This document shows, one piece after another, positions 1 to 9,358 of a stretch of DNA of 64,000 nucleotides (position 1 is its first letter; each line of letters opens with the position of its first letter). The stretch spans positions 632,501 through 696,500 of the forward strand of contig NZ_JAUCBS010000013.1 of assembly GCF_034676705.1 (NCBI RefSeq). Direction: 5' to 3'. The position numbers and the translations under genes were made by a program. The stretch comes from Gemmobacter sp. (GTDB lineage: Bacteria > Pseudomonadota > Alphaproteobacteria > Rhodobacterales > Rhodobacteraceae). The notes under the pieces were generated by a model that worked only from the letters and a program-made list of their open reading frames with translations, had not been told where the DNA came from and made no database searches.

Positions 1-362
1 GCCCCCAGCACCGGCACCAGCCGCCCGTCCAGCGCCAGTTCCCCCAGCGCCACCGCGCCCTCGGCCGCCTCTTTCGGCACGATCTCCAGTTCCGCCAGCA
101 GTGCCACGGCAATGGCCAGGTCGAAATGCGACCCTTCCTTGGGCAGGTCGGCCGGTGACAGGTTGATGGTGACCCGCTTGGCCGGCAAGGCGATGGACAG
201 CGCGTTCAGCGCCGCCTTCACCCGTTCGCGCGCCTCGGACACCGCCTTGTCGGGCAGGCCGACAATGCCGAACGACGGCATCCCGGGCACGCAGGCGCAT
301 TGCACCTCGACCAGCCGCGCCTCGACCCCTTCGAAGGCCACCGTAAAGGTCTTGGCCACCAT
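1..362 (-). CDS. comM: YifB/ComM-type Mg chelatase-like AAA ATPase, N-terminal part
   Basis: The gene runs off the left edge; about 120 N-terminal residues are visible. They begin MVAKTFTVAFEGVEARLVEV and continue with PGMPSFGIVGLPDKAVSEAR and INLSPADLPKEGSHFDLAIA, the Lon-S16-like N-terminal domain of the YifB/ComM family. Family members are hexameric helicases; in naturally competent bacteria ComM promotes branch migration during integration of transforming DNA. The ATG at 360-362 follows a GGAG-type ribosome site. The AAA core and C-terminal domain lie outside the window. It is divergent from ugpB, so the two share the 363-542 region. Family assignment is firm, the role in this organism is inferred. 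Confidence 0.85.
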   Translation of the reverse strand, partial: MVAKTFTVAFEGVEARLVEVQCACVPGMPSFGIVGLPDKAVSEARERVKAALNALSIALPAKRVTINLSPADLPKEGSHFDLAIAVALLAELEIVPKEAAEGAVALGELALDGRLVPVLG

Positions 363-381
363 CCCGCGCTCCACACCCAAT

Positions 382-420
382 GGTTAACGGGTAAGGCGGA
401 ATGGTTGACGAAAGGTTAAC
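382..420 (+). promoter_or_regulatory. Helically phased GGTTRAC direct repeats upstream of ugpB
   Basis: Three copies of GGTTRAC start at 382, 403 and 414, so they are spaced by about two helical turns and then one (21 and 11 bp). An inverted pair, AACGGGT at 386-392 and ACCCGTT at 419-425, overlaps them. The site lies between the divergent comM and ugpB starts. Seven-base repeats with an 11-bp period are the geometry of PhoB boxes, and ugp operons are PhoB-controlled in Escherichia coli, but the sequence is not a good match to the enterobacterial Pho box. The regulator is therefore unassigned. Confidence 0.3.
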
Positions 421-542
421 CCGTTCTGTTGCAATAACTTCACATCCCGTTGGCGGAACCGCCACATGCCCTGCCTAGCGTGCCGCACCATACGCCCTGC
501 CTGTCTGGCGGGGCGGCCAAGCCATTCGCGATGGAGCGTGAC

Positions 543-1862
543 ATGACAAGACAGCTGATCGGAACCCTGCTGGCCACCGCCGCCCTGTGCGGCCCGGCCA
601 TGGCCCAGACCGAAGTGCAATGGTGGCACGCCATGGGGGGCGAGCTGGGCGCCAAGCTGGAAGCGATCGCTGCCGATTTCAACGGCACGCAGAAAGACTA
701 CAAGATCGTCCCCGTCTACAAGGGCAGCTACCCCGAGACGCTGACCGCCGCCATCGCCGCTTTTCGCGCCAAGGAACAGCCCGCCATCGTGCAGGTGTTC
801 GAGGTGGGCACCGGCACCATGATGGCCGCCAAGGGCGCGGTCTATCCGGTTTACAAGCTGATGGCGGATCAGGGTAAAACCTTCGATACCTCGGCCTATC
901 TGGGCCCGGTCGTCGGCTATTACTCGGACCCGCAGGGCAATGTGCTGTCGCTGCCGTTCAACTCCTCCACGCCGATCATGTATTACAACAAGGACGTGTT
1001 CGCCAAAGCCGGGCTGAACCCGGAGGTCGCCCCGAAAACCTGGGCCGATGTCGAGGCGTTCTCGAAAAAGATCGTCGACTCGGGCGCGGCGAAATGCGGC
1101 TTTACCACCGGCTGGGTCAGCTGGGTGCAGCTGGAAAACCTGTCGGCCATCCATGACCGCCCCTATGGCACCAGGGAAAACGGCTTTGCCGGGCTGGATA
1201 CCGAATTCGCCTTCAACGGCGATGTGCAGGTCAAGCACTGGGAAAACCTCAAGAAATGGGCCGATGCCGGCTTGTTCCAATATGGCGGCCCGGTGGGCGG
1301 CAACGATGCCCCGCCCAAGTTCTACACCCAGGAATGCGCGATCTACATGAACTCGTCGGCCAGCCGTGCCGGCGTGATCAACAACGCCAAGGACTTCAAG
1401 GTCGGCTTTGCCCCGCTGCCCTATTATGACGACGTGATCGCCGAGCCGAAGAACTCGATCATCGGCGGCGCCACGCTTTGGGTGCTGAACGGCCGCAAGG
1501 ACACGGAATACAAGGGCGTCGCGGCGTTCTTCGACTATCTGTCCTCGGCCGAGGTGCAGGCGGAATGGCATCAGGCGACGGGCTATCTGCCGATCACCAA
1601 TGCAACCTACGATCTGGGCGTGACGCAGGGCTATTATGCCGCCAACCCCGGGTCGGACGTGGCGATCCAGCAGATCACCCGCGGCACCCCCACCGCCAAT
1701 TCCAAGGGCATCCGGTTCGGCAACCTGACCCAGGTCCGCGACGTGATCGACAGCGAGTTCGAGGCCCTGCTGGGCGGCCAGAAAACCGCCAAGGCCGCCC
1801 TGGACAGCGCCGTCACCCGCGGCAATGCGATCCTGCGCGACTTCGAAGCAGCCAACAAGTGA
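543..1862 (+). CDS. ugpB: sn-glycerol-3-phosphate ABC transporter, substrate-binding protein
   Basis: Periplasmic binding protein of 439 aa that delivers glycerol-3-phosphate (and usually glycerophosphodiesters) to the UgpAE permease. Residues 1-21 form a signal peptide ending PAMA before QTEVQWWHAMGG, the typical UgpB mature start. Further family features are FNSSTPIMYYNKDVFAKAG and the late CAIYMNSSASRAGV stretch. The ATG at 543 was chosen over the in-frame ATGs at 450 and 531 because GGAG at 533-536 is six bases upstream and the signal peptide then starts correctly. It is the first gene of the ugpBAEC operon. Confidence 0.93.
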   Translation: MTRQLIGTLLATAALCGPAMAQTEVQWWHAMGGELGAKLEAIAADFNGTQKDYKIVPVYKGSYPETLTAAIAAFRAKEQPAIVQVFEVGTGTMMAAKGAVYPVYKLMADQGKTFDTSAYLGPVVGYYSDPQGNVLSLPFNSSTPIMYYNKDVFAKAGLNPEVAPKTWADVEAFSKKIVDSGAAKCGFTTGWVSWVQLENLSAIHDRPYGTRENGFAGLDTEFAFNGDVQVKHWENLKKWADAGLFQYGGPVGGNDAPPKFYTQECAIYMNSSASRAGVINNAKDFKVGFAPLPYYDDVIAEPKNSIIGGATLWVLNGRKDTEYKGVAAFFDYLSSAEVQAEWHQATGYLPITNATYDLGVTQGYYAANPGSDVAIQQITRGTPTANSKGIRFGNLTQVRDVIDSEFEALLGGQKTAKAALDSAVTRGNAILRDFEAANK

Positions 1863-1928
1863 CCTGACCGTCCCTGACCGGGGCACGCGCCACCCGCGCG
1901 TGCCCCGGTTCCATTCGCGGAACACCCC

Positions 1929-2813
1929 ATGCAGACCAAACGCACGATCTTTCCGAACAAGGGCCTGCCCTGGCTGCTGATCGGGCCGCAGATGATCGTC
2001 ACGGCGATCTTCTTTCTGTGGCCCTCGGCGCAGGCGATCTGGACATCGTTCCGGCGCGAGGATCCCTTCGGGCTGAACACCACCTTCGTGGGCCTTGCCA
2101 ACTATGCCCGCCTGTTCGACAGCGGCGAATGGCTGGCGGCAGCCGGGCGCACGGCGGTGTTTTCCGTGGCCGTCACGGCACTGTCGATGCTGGCCGCGCT
2201 GGTGCTGGCGCTGGCCGCCAACCGGGTGCTGCGCGGATCGCGGATCTATACCACGCTGCTGGTCTGGCCCTATGCGGTGGCGCCGGTGGTGGCGGGCGTG
2301 CTGTGGTGGTTCCTGTTCAACCCCACCATCGGCATCCTGCCGCTGGCCTTGTCGGCACTGGGGATCGACTGGAACCACCGGGTGAACGGCGATCAGGCGA
2401 TGATCCTGATCGTGATTGCCGCATCGTGGAAACAGGTGTCCTACAACTTCCTGTTCTTCCTTGCCGCGCTGCAATCGGTGCCGAAATCGCTGATCGAGGC
2501 GGCGGCGATCGACGGCGCCAGCCCGTTCCGCCGCCTGCGCGACATCGTGCTGCCGCTGATTTCGCCGACGACGTTCTTCCTGCTGATCGTGAACATCAAC
2601 TACGCCATGTTCGACACCTTCGCGATCATCGACGCCACCACATCGGGCGGGCCGGCAGGGGCCACGAACATTCTGGTCTACAAGGTTTATGCCGACGGGT
2701 TCCTTGGGCTGAACCTTGGCTCGTCCTCGGCACAGTCGGTGGTGCTGATGCTGGTGGTGGTGGCGCTGACCTTTGTCCAGTTCCGCTATGTCGAACGCAA
2801 GGTGCAATACTGA
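1929..2813 (+). CDS. ugpA: sn-glycerol-3-phosphate ABC transporter, permease UgpA
   Basis: Inner-membrane permease of 294 aa, MalF-type. Six hydrophobic segments are visible, the first near residues 17-37. The cytoplasmic EAA loop reads EAAAIDGASPFRRLRDIVLP, where the ATPase couples. It lies 66 bp after ugpB and its stop overlaps the ugpE start, as is usual for ugpBAEC. Order and similarity to UgpA-type permeases support the assignment. Confidence 0.93.
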   Translation: MQTKRTIFPNKGLPWLLIGPQMIVTAIFFLWPSAQAIWTSFRREDPFGLNTTFVGLANYARLFDSGEWLAAAGRTAVFSVAVTALSMLAALVLALAANRVLRGSRIYTTLLVWPYAVAPVVAGVLWWFLFNPTIGILPLALSALGIDWNHRVNGDQAMILIVIAASWKQVSYNFLFFLAALQSVPKSLIEAAAIDGASPFRRLRDIVLPLISPTTFFLLIVNINYAMFDTFAIIDATTSGGPAGATNILVYKVYADGFLGLNLGSSSAQSVVLMLVVVALTFVQFRYVERKVQY

Positions 2814-3661
2814 TGATCGAGAATCGCCGCTGGCTGGATATGCTGACCCATGCCGTGCTGATCCTTGGGGTGGTCATCGTGGCCTTCCCGGTCTGGATCG
2901 CCTTTGTCGCCTCGACCCACCCGCCCGGCACCTTTGCCACCGGGCACATGCCGCTGCTGCCGGGCGGCGCTGCATGGGACAATTACGCCACCGTCCTTGG
3001 GTCCGGCATGCGCGGGGCAGGGTCGGAACCGCTGTGGCGGATGCTGGTCAATTCCACCATCATGGCGGTGCTGGTCACGGCGGGCAAAATCGCCATCTCG
3101 CTGACCTCGGCCTATGCCATCGTCTGGTTCCGCTTTCCGCTGCGGGTGGTGTGCTTCTGGCTGATCTTCATCACCCTCATGCTGCCGGTCGAGGTGCGGA
3201 TCCTGCCCACCTTCAAGGTGGTCGCCGATTTCGGCCTGCTGAACAGCTGGGTCGGCCTGACCCTGCCGCTGATCGCATCCGCCACCGCCACCTTCCTGTT
3301 CCGCCAGTTCTTCATGACCCTGCCGGACGAGCTGGTCGAGGCGGCGCGCATCGACGGCGCCGGGCCGATGAAATTCTTCCGCGACATCCTGCTGCCCCTG
3401 TCGCGCACCAACATCGCCGCGCTGTCGGTGATCCTGTTCATCTATGGCTGGGTGCAATACCTGTGGCCCACCCTCGTGACCACCGACCCGAAATTCTACA
3501 CCGTCGTCATGGGCATCAAGCGCATGGTCGCGGTGGCCGAGGCTGACCCGCAGTGGAATTTCGTCATGGCCGCCGTCGTGCTGGCCATGCTGCCCCCCGT
3601 TCTGGTGGTGATCTTCATGCAACGGCTCTTCGTCAAGGGCCTGATCGAGACGGAGAAATAA
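2813..3661 (+). CDS. ugpE: sn-glycerol-3-phosphate ABC transporter, permease UgpE
   Basis: Second inner-membrane permease (282 aa, MalG-type), partner of UgpA. It begins MIENRRWLDMLTHAVL and has the EAA motif EAARIDGAGPMKFFRDILLP, followed by the C-terminal segment ending FVKGLIETEK typical of UgpE. The ATG at 2813 shares its A with the ugpA stop (ATGA overlap), implying translational coupling. A longer reading frame open from 2018 is only read-through of the ugpA region and is not the gene start. Confidence 0.93.
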   Translation: MIENRRWLDMLTHAVLILGVVIVAFPVWIAFVASTHPPGTFATGHMPLLPGGAAWDNYATVLGSGMRGAGSEPLWRMLVNSTIMAVLVTAGKIAISLTSAYAIVWFRFPLRVVCFWLIFITLMLPVEVRILPTFKVVADFGLLNSWVGLTLPLIASATATFLFRQFFMTLPDELVEAARIDGAGPMKFFRDILLPLSRTNIAALSVILFIYGWVQYLWPTLVTTDPKFYTVVMGIKRMVAVAEADPQWNFVMAAVVLAMLPPVLVVIFMQRLFVKGLIETEK

Positions 3662-3662
3662 C

Positions 3663-4739
<1,077 letters not shown>

Positions 4740-4747
4740 ATTGCTGC

Positions 4748-4804
4748 TTTGCCTTTTCGAAAATACCCCACGGGGAGGTCTGGAGGGGTGTGAAACCCCT
4801 CCAG
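4748..4804 (+). repeat. Dispersed 3'-end repeat, copy 1 (type B)
   Basis: The type B conserved segment TTTGCCTTTTCGAAAATACC starts at 4748. It is followed by a perfect 10-bp stem, CTGGAGGGGT (4780-4789) with ACCCCTCCAG (4795-4804) and loop GTGAA. It lies between the convergent ugpC and acyl-CoA dehydrogenase stops; in the direction of the minus-strand gene the order is stop, hairpin, conserved tail. Confidence 0.75.
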
Positions 4805-4833
4805 GGTCGATCAGGGGCACCGCGGGGACGCAG

Positions 4834-6024
4834 CTAGTGCCCTTGCGCCTTTTTCCAGTCGCGCTTGATCTTTTTCGCCAGCGACCATTTGTGCACTTCG
4901 GTCGGGCCGTCATAGATGCGGAAGGCGCGGATTTCGCGGAACACCTGTTCCACGATGGTATCCGCCGTCACGCCCTGTCCGCCCATCACCTGCACGCAGC
5001 GATCCGCCACGCGCATCAGCGCCTCGGACACCGCGACCTTGGCCATCGAGCTTTCGATCGTGCCCAGAACGCCGGTGTCCAGCACATCGGCGCACCAATA
5101 GGTCATCAGCTCGGCCTGTTTCAGGTCGATCAGGTTTTCGGCCAGCATGAAGCCGACGCCCTCGTGATCCACCAGTGGCTTGCCGAACGCCATGCGGCGG
5201 TTGGCATAATCGCTGGCAATCTCGTTGGCGCGCACGCAGGCGCCCAGCCAGCGCATGCAATGGCTCAGCCGCGCCGGCGACAGGCGGACCTGCGCATAGC
5301 GAAAGCCCTCGCCGCTTTGACCCAGCATCTGGTCGGCCGGCACGCGCAGGTTCTCGATGCTGATGGTGGCATGGCCGCCGGGCATCGAACTGTCGATGGT
5401 GTCCAGCACCCGTTCGATGCGGATGGCCGGGTCGGGCAGATCGACCAGGAACATGCAGGCGCCGTCCTGCGACTTGGCCATGACAATGCCTACGCCCGCC
5501 CCCTCGGCCCCGGTGATATAGGTCTTGCGACCGTTGATCACCCAGTGGTTGCCGTCCTGATGGCAGGTCGTCAGCATCATCGACGGATCCGACCCGGCGC
5601 CATTGTCCTCGGCCGGTTCCGTCATGAAAAAGGCCGAGCGTTTTTCGCCCGCCACCATCGGCGCCAGGAACCGCGCCTTCAGTTCGGGACTGCCGACATG
5701 GCCCAGCAGATACATGTTGCCTTCGTCGGGCGCGGCGGTGTTGCAGGCCAGCGGGCCCAGCGGCGACAGGCCGGTGCGGATCAGCACGGCGGCGGTTTCG
5801 CGCTGGGTCAGGTGGCTGCCATCGGGCAGGATATGCGGCGTCAGGACACCGGCCTTGCGGGCCAGATCCTTCAGTTCCAACACCATCGCATCGGTCGGGC
5901 CATGGCTGGTGCGGCGCGGATCCTTTTCATAGGGCGCGACCACGTTGCGCACGAAACCCTCGACCCGGTCCGCCAGATCGAGGGCGCGGGGCGAAATCCC
6001 CGCGCGTTCCAGATGCCCGCTCAT
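4834..6024 (-). CDS. Acyl-CoA dehydrogenase (ACAD10/11-like)
   Basis: FAD-dependent acyl-CoA dehydrogenase of 396 aa, expected to oxidise an acyl-CoA to the 2-enoyl-CoA. Visible are the FAD/substrate motif FFMTEPAEDNGAGSDPS, the mid-domain INGRKTYITGAEGAG, the QVMGGQGVTADTIVEQVFRE helix and the C-terminal YDGPTEVHKWSLAKKIKRDW, whose YDGPTEVH form is characteristic of the ACAD10/11 branch. The start overlaps the SDR stop by 4 nt, so it is the last gene of the TetR-SDR-ACAD operon. Chain-length preference cannot be read from sequence. Confidence 0.9.
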   Translation of the reverse strand: MSGHLERAGISPRALDLADRVEGFVRNVVAPYEKDPRRTSHGPTDAMVLELKDLARKAGVLTPHILPDGSHLTQRETAAVLIRTGLSPLGPLACNTAAPDEGNMYLLGHVGSPELKARFLAPMVAGEKRSAFFMTEPAEDNGAGSDPSMMLTTCHQDGNHWVINGRKTYITGAEGAGVGIVMAKSQDGACMFLVDLPDPAIRIERVLDTIDSSMPGGHATISIENLRVPADQMLGQSGEGFRYAQVRLSPARLSHCMRWLGACVRANEIASDYANRRMAFGKPLVDHEGVGFMLAENLIDLKQAELMTYWCADVLDTGVLGTIESSMAKVAVSEALMRVADRCVQVMGGQGVTADTIVEQVFREIRAFRIYDGPTEVHKWSLAKKIKRDWKKAQGH

Positions 6025-6782
6025 TTCGGGGCCATGCGGATGGCGCCGTCCAGACGGATGACTTCGCCGTTCAGCATCGGGTTTTCGACGATCGAGCCCA
6101 CCAGCCGCGCATATTCCCTGGGGTCGCCGAGGCGCGAGGGGAACGGCACCTGCGCGCCCAGGCTGTTCTGCGCCTCTTGCGGCAGGCTGGCCAGCAGCGG
6201 GGTCAGGAACAGGCCCGGCGCGATGGTCATCACGCGAATGCCATAGCGGGCGAATTCCCGCGCGATGGGCAGGGTCATGCCCACGACACCGCCCTTGGAC
6301 GCCGCATAGGCCGGCTGGCCGATCTGGCCATCGAACGCCGCGACGGATGCGGTGTTGATGATCACGCCACGCTCCTCGCCCAGCGGTTCGGCCGTGTGCA
6401 GGGCGGCGGCGAATTTCGACAGCACGTTGAAGGTGCCGAACAGGTTCACGTTGACGATGTTGGTGAATTCGGCCAGCGGAATGGCCTTGCCATCGCGGCC
6501 GATCACCTTGCCGGGCGGGCCGATGCCGGCGCAGTTGACCAGGATGCGCGCCTTGCCATGCAGCCCTTCGGCCTTGGCGATGGCGTCTTCCACCACCGAT
6601 TCATCGGTGACGTTCACCTTGATGAACTGGCCGCCGATGGCCGCCGCATGGGCGGTGCCCAGGGCTTCGTTCATGTCAAAGATGGTTACCTTGGCGCCGG
6701 CCTTGGCCAGCATCTCGGCCGTGGCACCGCCAAGGCCCGAAGCGCCGCCGGTAACGATGGCGGCCTGTCCTGCGATCTGCAT
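6021..6782 (-). CDS. SDR-family 3-hydroxyacyl-CoA dehydrogenase
   Basis: Short-chain dehydrogenase of 253 aa. It has the nucleotide motif TGGASGLGGATAEML near residues 11-25, NCAGIGPPG, the catalytic Ser in NTASVAAFDGQIGQ, and YAASKGG (Tyr/Lys). The FDGQIGQPAYAASKGGVVGM pattern resembles type II 3-hydroxyacyl-CoA dehydrogenase (HSD17B10-like) rather than FabG. Oxidation of 3-hydroxyacyl-CoA fits its place between a TetR regulator and an acyl-CoA dehydrogenase. Its ATG directly follows the TetR stop (TAGATG). Confidence 0.88.
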   Translation of the reverse strand: MQIAGQAAIVTGGASGLGGATAEMLAKAGAKVTIFDMNEALGTAHAAAIGGQFIKVNVTDESVVEDAIAKAEGLHGKARILVNCAGIGPPGKVIGRDGKAIPLAEFTNIVNVNLFGTFNVLSKFAAALHTAEPLGEERGVIINTASVAAFDGQIGQPAYAASKGGVVGMTLPIAREFARYGIRVMTIAPGLFLTPLLASLPQEAQNSLGAQVPFPSRLGDPREYARLVGSIVENPMLNGEVIRLDGAIRMAPK

Positions 6783-7442
6783 CTAGTTCTCCTCCGTGGA
6801 TGTCGGGAAAGGGGGGCGGGGGCGCATGCCGTCCAGCAGCACGGCCACGGTCAGACGGGCGGTTTCCTCGGCCCCCACGGGGCCGTCGGGGCGGAACCAG
6901 CTGCCCAGGCCATTCAGCGCCACGCCGGCGGTGAACGAGGCCACCCGCACATCGGGCACCGACAGCGACCCTTCGGCCACGCCTTCGGCAATGACCTGCC
7001 GGATCAGCCCGTCGATTTCTCGCTTCAGCGCTCGAAAGCCCTTGCGGCTGTCGGGGGACAGCAGATGGTCCTGGGTCCGCGCCACGCAGATGCCGAAATC
7101 GTCCAGCATGATCAGCGCATAGGCGGTCAGCATGGCGCGCAGCCGGTCGGCGGCGGTGCCGCGCTGGTCCGCACTGCGCCGGGCGATGGCGGCAATCTGG
7201 TCCAGCCCGCGCCGGGTGCATTCGTAAAGGATTTCGTCCTTGCTGGCGAAGTAATGGTAGATCGTCGGCTTGGTCACGTTCAGCGCCGCCGCCACATCAT
7301 CCAGCGAGGTGGCATGGAACCCGCGTTCGTTGAAGAATCGCGCCGCCGTGCGCAGCACCGCTTCGCGCTTGGCCTCGCGTTCGCGCTCGCGCGCGTCGGG
7401 GCTGGACCAGGGCGATTGCGTCCCGGGCGGGGTGCGCGGCAT
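6783..7442 (-). CDS. TetR/AcrR-family transcriptional regulator of a fatty-acid oxidation operon
   Basis: Repressor-type protein of 219 aa. The N-terminal helix-turn-helix spans about residues 28-75 (FFNERGFHATSLDDVAAALN, then VTKPTIYHYFASKDEILYEC). The C-terminal part is the variable ligand-binding domain. It is the first gene of the operon with the SDR and acyl-CoA dehydrogenase, with no gap to the SDR, and it is divergent from an enoyl-CoA hydratase. Control of both units by an acyl-CoA-type ligand acting at the palindrome at 7475-7492 is inferred from context. Confidence 0.88.
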   Translation of the reverse strand: MPRTPPGTQSPWSSPDAREREREAKREAVLRTAARFFNERGFHATSLDDVAAALNVTKPTIYHYFASKDEILYECTRRGLDQIAAIARRSADQRGTAADRLRAMLTAYALIMLDDFGICVARTQDHLLSPDSRKGFRALKREIDGLIRQVIAEGVAEGSLSVPDVRVASFTAGVALNGLGSWFRPDGPVGAEETARLTVAVLLDGMRPRPPFPTSTEEN

Positions 7443-7474
7443 GGGGTGGTTCCGGTATTACTCTTGCGTCCTTT

Positions 7475-7492
7475 ATATACTGACAAGTATAT
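7475..7492. promoter_or_regulatory. Candidate TetR operator between the divergent transcription units
   Basis: ATATACT (7475-7481), spacer GACA, AGTATAT (7486-7492): a perfect 7-bp inverted repeat in the 87-bp region between the TetR gene and the enoyl-CoA hydratase. Each arm contains TATACT, a good -10-like hexamer, one on each strand, so a bound dimer could occlude both promoters. A related GACAAG half appears again at 7502-7507. Confidence 0.5.
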
Positions 7493-7529
7493 TACCTACC
7501 GACAAGATCCTTTCGCACCAGAGGCCCCC

Positions 7530-8330
7530 ATGTCCACCACACCCGCCGACCTTGTCCTGACCGAATTCGACCCCGCCACCGGCATCGGGCGGCTGACCCT
7601 GAACCGGCCAGAGGTGCTGAACGCGCTGGATGCCGCCACCGCCCGCGCCTTTCTGGCTGCCGTGCGCCAGCTGACCGCGACGCCCGGCCTGCGGGTGATC
7701 GTGCTGACCGGCGCGGGCCGCGCCTTTGCCGCCGGGGGCGATGTTGCCAGCTTCACTGCGAATGGCATCGAACAGGCGCCGTTTGTCATCAACGACTTGC
7801 TCGATGCGCTGAACCCCGCGATCCTGGCCCTGCGCCAGCATCCGGCGCCGGTGATCACCGCCGTTCGCGGCGCGGCGGCCGGGGCCGGGCTGGCGCTGGC
7901 CATTGCCGGCGATCTGGTGGTGGCCGAGGAACGCGCGCGCTTTGTCATCGCCTATGACAAGATCGGCGCGCCGCCGGATTGCGGCCTTGGCTGGTTCCTG
8001 CCCCGCCGCGTGGGCCGTGGCATGGCCATGGACATGATGCTGACCGGCCGCAGCCTGACCGCGCCCGAGGCGCTGGCCTGCCGTCTGGTGGACAGGGTGG
8101 AACCCGAGGCGGGCTTTGCCGCCGCCGTCACCGATCTGGCAACGCGAATCGCCAATGGTCCGACACTGGCCTATGGCCATTACAAGCGCCTGATGGATAC
8201 CGACACCGATCTTGCAACCCATCTGGAGGCTGAACGCCAGAGCTTTGCCAGCACCACCCACACCGCCGATTTCGCCGAAGGGGTGGCAGCCTTCATCGCC
8301 AAGCGCCCGGCGGTGTTCCGGGGGCACTAG
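7530..8330 (+). CDS. Enoyl-CoA hydratase/isomerase family protein
   Basis: Crotonase-fold protein of 266 aa, predicted to hydrate or isomerise 2-enoyl-CoA. It begins MSTTPADLVLTEFDPATGIG; the oxyanion-hole segments are AFAAGGDVASF and AVRGAAAGAGLALAIAGDLV. The residue normally Glu in classical hydratases falls in the GAPPDCGLGWFLPR segment, where Asp-Cys-Gly is seen, so the exact reaction is uncertain (isomerase or another crotonase activity possible). The ATG at 7530 is downstream of the TetR palindrome. A frame open from 6177 only reads through the opposite-strand SDR. Confidence 0.85.
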   Translation: MSTTPADLVLTEFDPATGIGRLTLNRPEVLNALDAATARAFLAAVRQLTATPGLRVIVLTGAGRAFAAGGDVASFTANGIEQAPFVINDLLDALNPAILALRQHPAPVITAVRGAAAGAGLALAIAGDLVVAEERARFVIAYDKIGAPPDCGLGWFLPRRVGRGMAMDMMLTGRSLTAPEALACRLVDRVEPEAGFAAAVTDLATRIANGPTLAYGHYKRLMDTDTDLATHLEAERQSFASTTHTADFAEGVAAFIAKRPAVFRGH

Positions 8331-8375
8331 GCCGGCCCCCTTTGCCTTTTCTCAAATACCCCTCCGGGGGCCGGC
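8331..8375 (+). repeat. Dispersed 3'-end repeat, copy 2 (type B)
   Basis: The conserved segment TTTGCCTTTTCTCAAATACC begins at 8341. Arms GCCGGCCCCC (8331-8340) and GGGGGCCGGC (8366-8375) form a 10-bp stem enclosing it. It lies between the convergent enoyl-CoA hydratase and chpT stops and probably insulates both transcripts. Confidence 0.7.
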
Positions 8376-8405
8376 AAAGGGCGCCGCAATCCGGCTGCTG
8401 CGCGA

Positions 8406-9008
8406 TCAGTCCGGCAGCGCCAGGTCCAGCCCGTCCGCGCGCCGCGACAGGCTGGCCAGCCCGGGCCCCCGCAACAGCGCGGCGCGCAGCAGGCCGAACT
8501 GCACCTGCGGCGCCGTCAGCTCCACCGTGGTTTCGGCCTCGGTCAGCAGCTCCCACGGAATGCCGTCTTCCCGCACACGCCGCCCCCCGGCGGCAAAGGC
8601 CCAGCCGGTCGGCGTGCGCGTCACCTCGATCAGCCCGCCCAGCGGCAAGGCGGCCTCCAGGCACATCAGGGCCAGAAAGGCGCGCTGCACCTCGGGCCGG
8701 GTATGGTCGCCGCCGGCCTGCCAGTCCACCCGCAGGCGGCCTCCGGCTGTCCAGTCGGCCAGCAGGCCGGTGATTTCCGGCTGCCCCAGCCGTTGTTCCG
8801 CCCCCGCCACGCCAAAGGCCACGCGCAGGAACCGGATGCGGGCATTGGCGCTGGCCACGCTTTGCGCGATCAGCGCCACTTCGGGCCGGGTGGCGCCGCC
8901 ATCCAGCATCAGCAATTCCACCCCGTTGCCGATTGCGCCCAGAGGGCTGATAAGATCGTGGCAAATGCGCGAACCCAACAGGGCTGCAAGGTCGGTCTGG
9001 TCGGTCAT
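8406..9008 (-). CDS. chpT: Histidine phosphotransferase ChpT
   Basis: 200-aa phosphotransfer protein. The motif CHDLISPLGAIGNGVELL carries the phospho-accepting His17 in a DHp-like helix. The rest is a degenerate ATPase-like domain without ATP-binding boxes, as in ChpT. In alphaproteobacteria ChpT passes phosphate from the CckA hybrid kinase to CtrA and CpdR; in Rhodobacterales this relay controls motility and gene transfer agents. The ATG at 9006-9008 was chosen because the conserved helix begins only 16 residues later; the frame open to 9212 crosses the divergent gene. Confidence 0.87.
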   Translation of the reverse strand: MTDQTDLAALLGSRICHDLISPLGAIGNGVELLMLDGGATRPEVALIAQSVASANARIRFLRVAFGVAGAEQRLGQPEITGLLADWTAGGRLRVDWQAGGDHTRPEVQRAFLALMCLEAALPLGGLIEVTRTPTGWAFAAGGRRVREDGIPWELLTEAETTVELTAPQVQFGLLRAALLRGPGLASLSRRADGLDLALPD

Positions 9009-9038
9009 CACGCCCCTTTCGGCACAGGAGCCTCGAAC

Positions 9039-9218
9039 ATGCGAAGCCTGAACGACATGCTGGAGCCCGGAATGATGGTGCGCCATCCGCAGCAACCCGA
9101 TTGGGGGCTGGGGCAGGTGCAGTCCAACATCGCCGGGCGGGTCACGGTGAATTTCGAGAACGCAGGCAAGGTTGTCCTGATGTCGGAACATGTCCTGCTG
9201 GAACTCGTCCACCGCTGA
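9039..9218 (+). CDS. Small DUF3553-type protein
   Basis: 59-aa basic-region-poor protein, beginning MRSLNDMLEPGMMVRHPQQP and containing WGLGQVQS and VTVNFENAGK. This matches the DUF3553 pattern (a short beta-rich domain resembling the accessory domain found in some UvrD-like helicases). Function unknown. AGGAG at 9026-9030 is eight bases before the ATG. It is divergent from chpT with a 30-bp gap, an arrangement frequent in Rhodobacterales as I recall it. Confidence 0.75.
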   Translation: MRSLNDMLEPGMMVRHPQQPDWGLGQVQSNIAGRVTVNFENAGKVVLMSEHVLLELVHR

Positions 9219-9358
9219 TCCGGGGCCAGCTTAGCACCGACCCGGCGCTGCGCAACCCTGACGTGTCAGACGCCGGTTTCGGTTGCAATGTGGCCCTGCG
9301 CTGCTAAAACCCGCTGACCCTGCCGGACCCCCGGCCAACCCCCGGACCGCCTGCCACG

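Noticed and set aside
384..2807. 807-codon open frame on the minus strand opposite ugpB-ugpA
   Set aside because: It is antisense to well-supported ugp genes, is rich in His/Arg/Gln/Gly as expected of high-GC shadow frames, and matches no family.
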